DNA of 64,000 nucleotides, taken from positions 17,754 to 81,753 of the forward strand of contig CAZEAC010000011.1 of assembly GCA_964510065.1 (NCBI GenBank). The letters run 5' to 3'. Below, piece after piece: positions 61,057 to 64,000 of this stretch; the stretch's first letter is position 1; every line of letters begins with the position of its first letter. The position numbers and the translations under genes are program-made. Below the pieces are notes generated by a model, which saw nothing but the letters and a program-made list of their open reading frames with translations, ran no database searches and was not told the origin of the DNA. This DNA is from CAZEAC01 sp964510065 (GTDB taxonomy: Bacteria > Bdellovibrionota_C > UBA2361 > CAIXSY01).

Positions 61057-62508
61057 ATGTTTTTGTATCAGCCGCCTGAGCGTGAGAAGGTGGTGCGCAA
61101 AATACGAGACGGCGCGAAGGTTTCGCGACAAGACGAAACTATCAAACATCTAGCTCACGGTTGGATTCCTTCAAATCCATTGGTCATCCGCGAGCTCGCC
61201 AGAGAGCTGCAAAATGGAGTTTATAAATCGAACCGCGAAGCGCTTATTCAAAAATTGAAGATTGATCCAGCACTTTTCGCCTACTGCGCCCGGCAAGTAG
61301 CAAGTGTCAGTGAAGATTCGCCACACGGCCACGATGTTTTTGAGACCTTCAGAAGAATTGAAGAAGAGAAGCTACGAACAATTCTTCCACTTTCTGATTC
61401 AGTAATATCACCACATCGCTTCGCTGAAACTTCTGAGCCTCACAAGCTGCTCCGAGCGCAACACATCCTTTTTACCACAGTCACCGCTGAGAAGCTTGCG
61501 CAAATTACTTCGTTGCAGCAGACACACGCGTTTACCTCGGCGCTCTTTTTTGAGCTTGGATTGAATCTTATCGCTTGGAACTACCCGAGAATATTTACAC
61601 AGGTAATGACGCGACACCGTCGTTACAATCTTAACCCTACTCGTGAACTCGAGAAACTTCTTGGCATTAGTCCCATTCGTATCGGCTCGCGCTTTGCATC
61701 CGAATTTGGACTCTCACGCGAAGTACTCGAAGTGCTCGCTCACGATGATAAGCTCACTAAGCCAGATACTCTCAGCCTTCGCGAGATTGTGCGAGTTTCA
61801 GCACTTCTTGCTGACGCGCAAGACAGTTTCAATTTTCCTGGCGCCATGGCGGCGTTTAAGGCCGATAAAAGCCCGCTTCGCGCGGTCTTGACCGACGAGG
61901 TAGTTTCCGAACTCAAAGAGCAGGTAGTTTCGATGATCTCGCCTTACTGTGACGACTTGAGCCCGCTTCAGTCACTTCCGATACTAAAAAGCAAACCAGA
62001 ATTCGAACTTGGTCCAACTCAAGCCGAGACGCTGCTCGCTCAGAATACTTTTGCCGCACGACTTGAATATCCGCTGAAAAATGCCCTGCTCGAACTATAT
62101 CAGCTCTGCTCAAATGACGAAATTTCGGCCCAAGCACTTAAAAAATATTCAACGCAGACTGTCGAAATATTTCGATTTTCTCGTGGATGTTTGTATCTGC
62201 TCGACGGACAAAAGTTAGTGTTAAAGCCTTCGTTCCGCTTTGGCGAGACCTCGCTTGCAATTTACGATTTATTTTTAAACGATCTCTCTTCAGGCTTAAG
62301 CAGTTCACTTTATTCGCATTCGCCTTTTTGCAAAATAGCTCCGGGGGTACGCGGCACTTCAGTACTTCAGCTAAGTAGCGCCCTCGATCACAGCCGATAT
62401 GACGGAGTAATATACTTCGAATGTGACGACGTCGATCCAGAGTTTCCTGCGTTACTCCACTTTCAGGTACTGCGCCGCACGCTTAATCAGCTCTTAGGCG
62501 ATCGATAA
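61057..62508 (+). CDS. HDOD-like signalling protein
   Basis: 483 residues from the ATG at 61057, which has GGAGG upstream; the frame is open to a TTG at 61015. Residues ~30-280 resemble an HDOD domain: WIPSNPLVIRELARELQNG, then KIDPALFAYCARQV, AHAFTSALFFELGLNLIAWNYPRIF and LLGISPIRIGSRFASEFGLSREVLEVLAHDD. The metal HD pair is not conserved, as usual in HDOD. The C-terminal ~170 residues may be a GAF-like sensor (RGCLYLLDGQKLVLKPSFRFGETSLAIYDLF). Such proteins act in two-component or motility signalling. It is convergent with the kinase gene, overlapping by 22 bp. Confidence 0.7.
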   Translation: MFLYQPPEREKVVRKIRDGAKVSRQDETIKHLAHGWIPSNPLVIRELARELQNGVYKSNREALIQKLKIDPALFAYCARQVASVSEDSPHGHDVFETFRRIEEEKLRTILPLSDSVISPHRFAETSEPHKLLRAQHILFTTVTAEKLAQITSLQQTHAFTSALFFELGLNLIAWNYPRIFTQVMTRHRRYNLNPTRELEKLLGISPIRIGSRFASEFGLSREVLEVLAHDDKLTKPDTLSLREIVRVSALLADAQDSFNFPGAMAAFKADKSPLRAVLTDEVVSELKEQVVSMISPYCDDLSPLQSLPILKSKPEFELGPTQAETLLAQNTFAARLEYPLKNALLELYQLCSNDEISAQALKKYSTQTVEIFRFSRGCLYLLDGQKLVLKPSFRFGETSLAIYDLFLNDLSSGLSSSLYSHSPFCKIAPGVRGTSVLQLSSALDHSRYDGVIYFECDDVDPEFPALLHFQVLRRTLNQLLGDR

Positions 62509-63428
62509 AGTACCGCGAAATGCTGGCGAAGGTATTCTTCGAGAGTCTGAATCGTTGGTCCATAACCATCTCGATAGATAAAATACTCCAGATCCCAGGC
62601 CAGATCTTCTGTTTTCTCATACCGATTGGTTTTTACAGGATCAAGGCAGCGCTCCAAGATATGCCGAATTTCCGGATCGACTGACTCTGGAAGCTTCCCC
62701 CAACGCACTGCTCCGCTCTGAGAGAGTGCAAGATATTCTTCGCGACTACTCGCTTTTCGAATGGGTTCAAGAGCAAGCAGCTCAAATAGCACCGCGCCGA
62801 GCGAATAGATATCCGCTCGATGATCGACAGTCTCTCGCTGCGCCTGTTCCGGAGCCATGTAAGGAAATTTGCCGACGAGGCTCTGTTTGCCTCCCTCTTC
62901 TTCCGAAGCACCTACAAATGCAAGACCAAAGTCGGTAAGCTTAGGCAAGCCCTCGCTTGTTATCATGATATTCTTGGGACTAACATCGCGATGCACAATA
63001 CCAAGGGCCCTTCCTTGCAGGTCCATTCTTGAATGAGCATAGGAAAGTCCGCGCGCGATTCGACTTGCGATGAAGACTGCCACCTCTTGGGGAATTTCAA
63101 GAATATCTTCGCGGTGAAAATCAATGAATTCATGGAGCGAGAGACCATGCACGTACTCCATAATATATAAGTAACCATGCTCGGCTTTGGAAAGTTGGTA
63201 GACTTGCACGATATTTTCATGCACCAGATCTGAAACCAGTTTGGCTTCCTTAATAAACATCGTGGTGAGGCGCTCGGAATCTGAAAACTTTGGAAGGAGC
63301 GTTTTAATGGCGACGGTCTTGCTGAAGCCTTCGACGCCGTGCTGTCGGGCCTCGAAGATTGACCCCATCCCTCCATCGGCGATCTTTCTGATTACTTCAA
63401 AACGGGTAGAGAGGTCAAAATTGTTCAT
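62487..63428 (-). CDS. Ser/Thr protein kinase
   Basis: About 313 residues from the ATG at 63428; the frame continues to a TTG at 63488. All kinase subdomains are present: RKIADGGMGSIFEA (Gly loop), VAIKTLL (Lys), GIVHRDVSPKNIMI (catalytic loop), LTDFGLAF (DFG) and PYMAPEQAQRE. The HRDVSPxN form is common in myxobacterial kinases. No transmembrane or PASTA domain, so it is soluble. It is divergent from ridA and tail-to-tail with the HDOD-like gene, a possible signalling pair. Confidence 0.95.
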   Translation of the reverse strand: MNNFDLSTRFEVIRKIADGGMGSIFEARQHGVEGFSKTVAIKTLLPKFSDSERLTTMFIKEAKLVSDLVHENIVQVYQLSKAEHGYLYIMEYVHGLSLHEFIDFHREDILEIPQEVAVFIASRIARGLSYAHSRMDLQGRALGIVHRDVSPKNIMITSEGLPKLTDFGLAFVGASEEEGGKQSLVGKFPYMAPEQAQRETVDHRADIYSLGAVLFELLALEPIRKASSREEYLALSQSGAVRWGKLPESVDPEIRHILERCLDPVKTNRYEKTEDLAWDLEYFIYRDGYGPTIQTLEEYLRQHFAVLYRSPKS

Positions 63429-63480
63429 TGCATTCCGGAAAAGCATAGCACTAAAGTAGCAACGAAAGGATAGTGATAAT

Positions 63481-63861
63481 ATGCCCAAATATATTAACGA
63501 AGTCGCTGCTGCTCCCCAGGCAATCGGCCCATATTCGCAAGTCGTGCTTACTAAGACTCTGGCTTTTTTGTCCGGTCAGATTCCGATTAATCCAGCGACG
63601 GGAAAGCTTACTGACGGCGCTATTGAAGAGCAAACGAAGCAAGTTCTCGCGAATATCCAAGCTGTATTAACGCATCTGGGGCTTGATTTCTCTAAAGTCG
63701 CGAAGACTACCATTTTTCTGACTGACCTCGCGCACTTTAAAGTAGTCAATGAGATCTACTCAAAAGCACTCGGAGCCGCGCGGCCTGCCCGCTCAACTGT
63801 GCAAGTCGCCGCACTCCCGCTCGGCGCCCAAGTCGAAATTGAAATGATAGCCGAACTCTAA
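63481..63861 (+). CDS. ridA: RidA-family enamine/imine deaminase
   Basis: 126 residues, standard for RidA, which hydrolyses reactive 2-aminoacrylate and related imines formed by PLP enzymes. PQAIGPYSQVV, LSGQIPINPATGKL, KTTIFLTDLAHF and PARSTVQVAALPLGAQVEIEMIA, with the conserved substrate Arg, are all present. Shine-Dalgarno AAAGGA lies before the ATG. The last 139 bases of the window show no gene. Confidence 0.96.
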   Translation: MPKYINEVAAAPQAIGPYSQVVLTKTLAFLSGQIPINPATGKLTDGAIEEQTKQVLANIQAVLTHLGLDFSKVAKTTIFLTDLAHFKVVNEIYSKALGAARPARSTVQVAALPLGAQVEIEMIAEL

Positions 63862-64000
63862 ATCCCTAGGACCTGGACACCCAAACAGTGCCGACGGGAC
63901 AGAGCCGGATGATTGGATTAATATTGCTCTACGGCTTAAATTATCAGTGGAGTAAGTGCCTTCGAGTGGCAGTATTGTGTTGAGGAGGCGAGCGAGCGGC

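Noticed and set aside
1..64000. CRISPR arrays, rRNA genes, prophage and plasmid replication genes
   Set aside because: No regularly spaced repeats, conserved rRNA segments, phage structural genes or replication initiators were seen.

Overview
The window is a 64 kb chromosomal segment (by eye around half G+C) of a Gram-negative bacterium. Several features resemble those of Myxococcota, Bdellovibrionota and other deltaproteobacterium-like lineages: a Ser/Thr kinase with an HRDVSPKN catalytic loop, a secreted vWA protein with a CNG-DDDCDG-DEG (MopE-type) motif, CVGGSNPGA cysteine repeats, Thr-Pro-rich linkers in secreted proteins, a SPOUT methyltransferase beside trmD, and a ydbH-ynbE-ydbL set, which implies an outer membrane. 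The species cannot be named from the sequence. No rRNA, tRNA, CRISPR array, prophage or plasmid backbone was seen.

Layout. 1-13 kb: secreted msrA, a small secreted protein boxed between two inverted ~180-bp repeats, a translationally coupled pair of secreted proteins (a very large Thr-Pro-rich multidomain protein, then a subtilase), an HD hydrolase with a 30-aa membrane peptide upstream, tpx-tyrA, and a Fic protein with an altered core motif. 13-22 kb: a deacetylase-family protein, a LamG-containing secreted protein, a SopB/IpgD-type phosphatase divergent from a tandem Lrp-type regulator, and a vWA/MopE surface protein. 22-31 kb: rpsP-trmD-SPOUT, uppP, two glycosyltransferases, a LysR regulator, ydbH-ynbE-ydbL. 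32-41 kb, nearly all minus strand: arginine genes (an argA-like synthase, an unknown gene, argB), a phosphatase, hexokinase-nagB for amino sugars, mgtE, then a Y1-type transposase element bounded by 25-bp inverted repeats. 42-45 kb: lutABC (lactate oxidation) and a Nudix-like protein. 45.7-54 kb: a complete tryptophan operon, trpE-G-D-C-F-B-A, followed by a DAHP synthase and a metallo-beta-lactamase-fold gene. Nearly every junction overlaps, and the operon is preceded by a leader peptide with tandem Trp codons and an attenuator-like hairpin. 54-60.3 kb: three unrecognised genes in one direction, the second a helical-repeat protein with a caspase-like C-terminal domain. 60.3-64 kb: DedA, an HDOD-like protein, a Ser/Thr kinase, RidA.

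The intergenic DNA is unusual. Many gaps hold perfect or near-perfect inverted repeats, most capped by CTAG, from about 47 to 185 bp long. Some share a core but have unrelated arms. A separate hairpin family built on CTCTGTG(T/C)CTCTGTGGTTT occurs three times. The Y1 transposase makes a mobile or formerly mobile palindrome family plausible.

The best candidates for something new are the three-gene unit at 54.2-60.3 kb, the CTAG-capped palindromes, the SopB-like phosphatase in a non-enteric background, and the Fic protein lacking its catalytic histidine.
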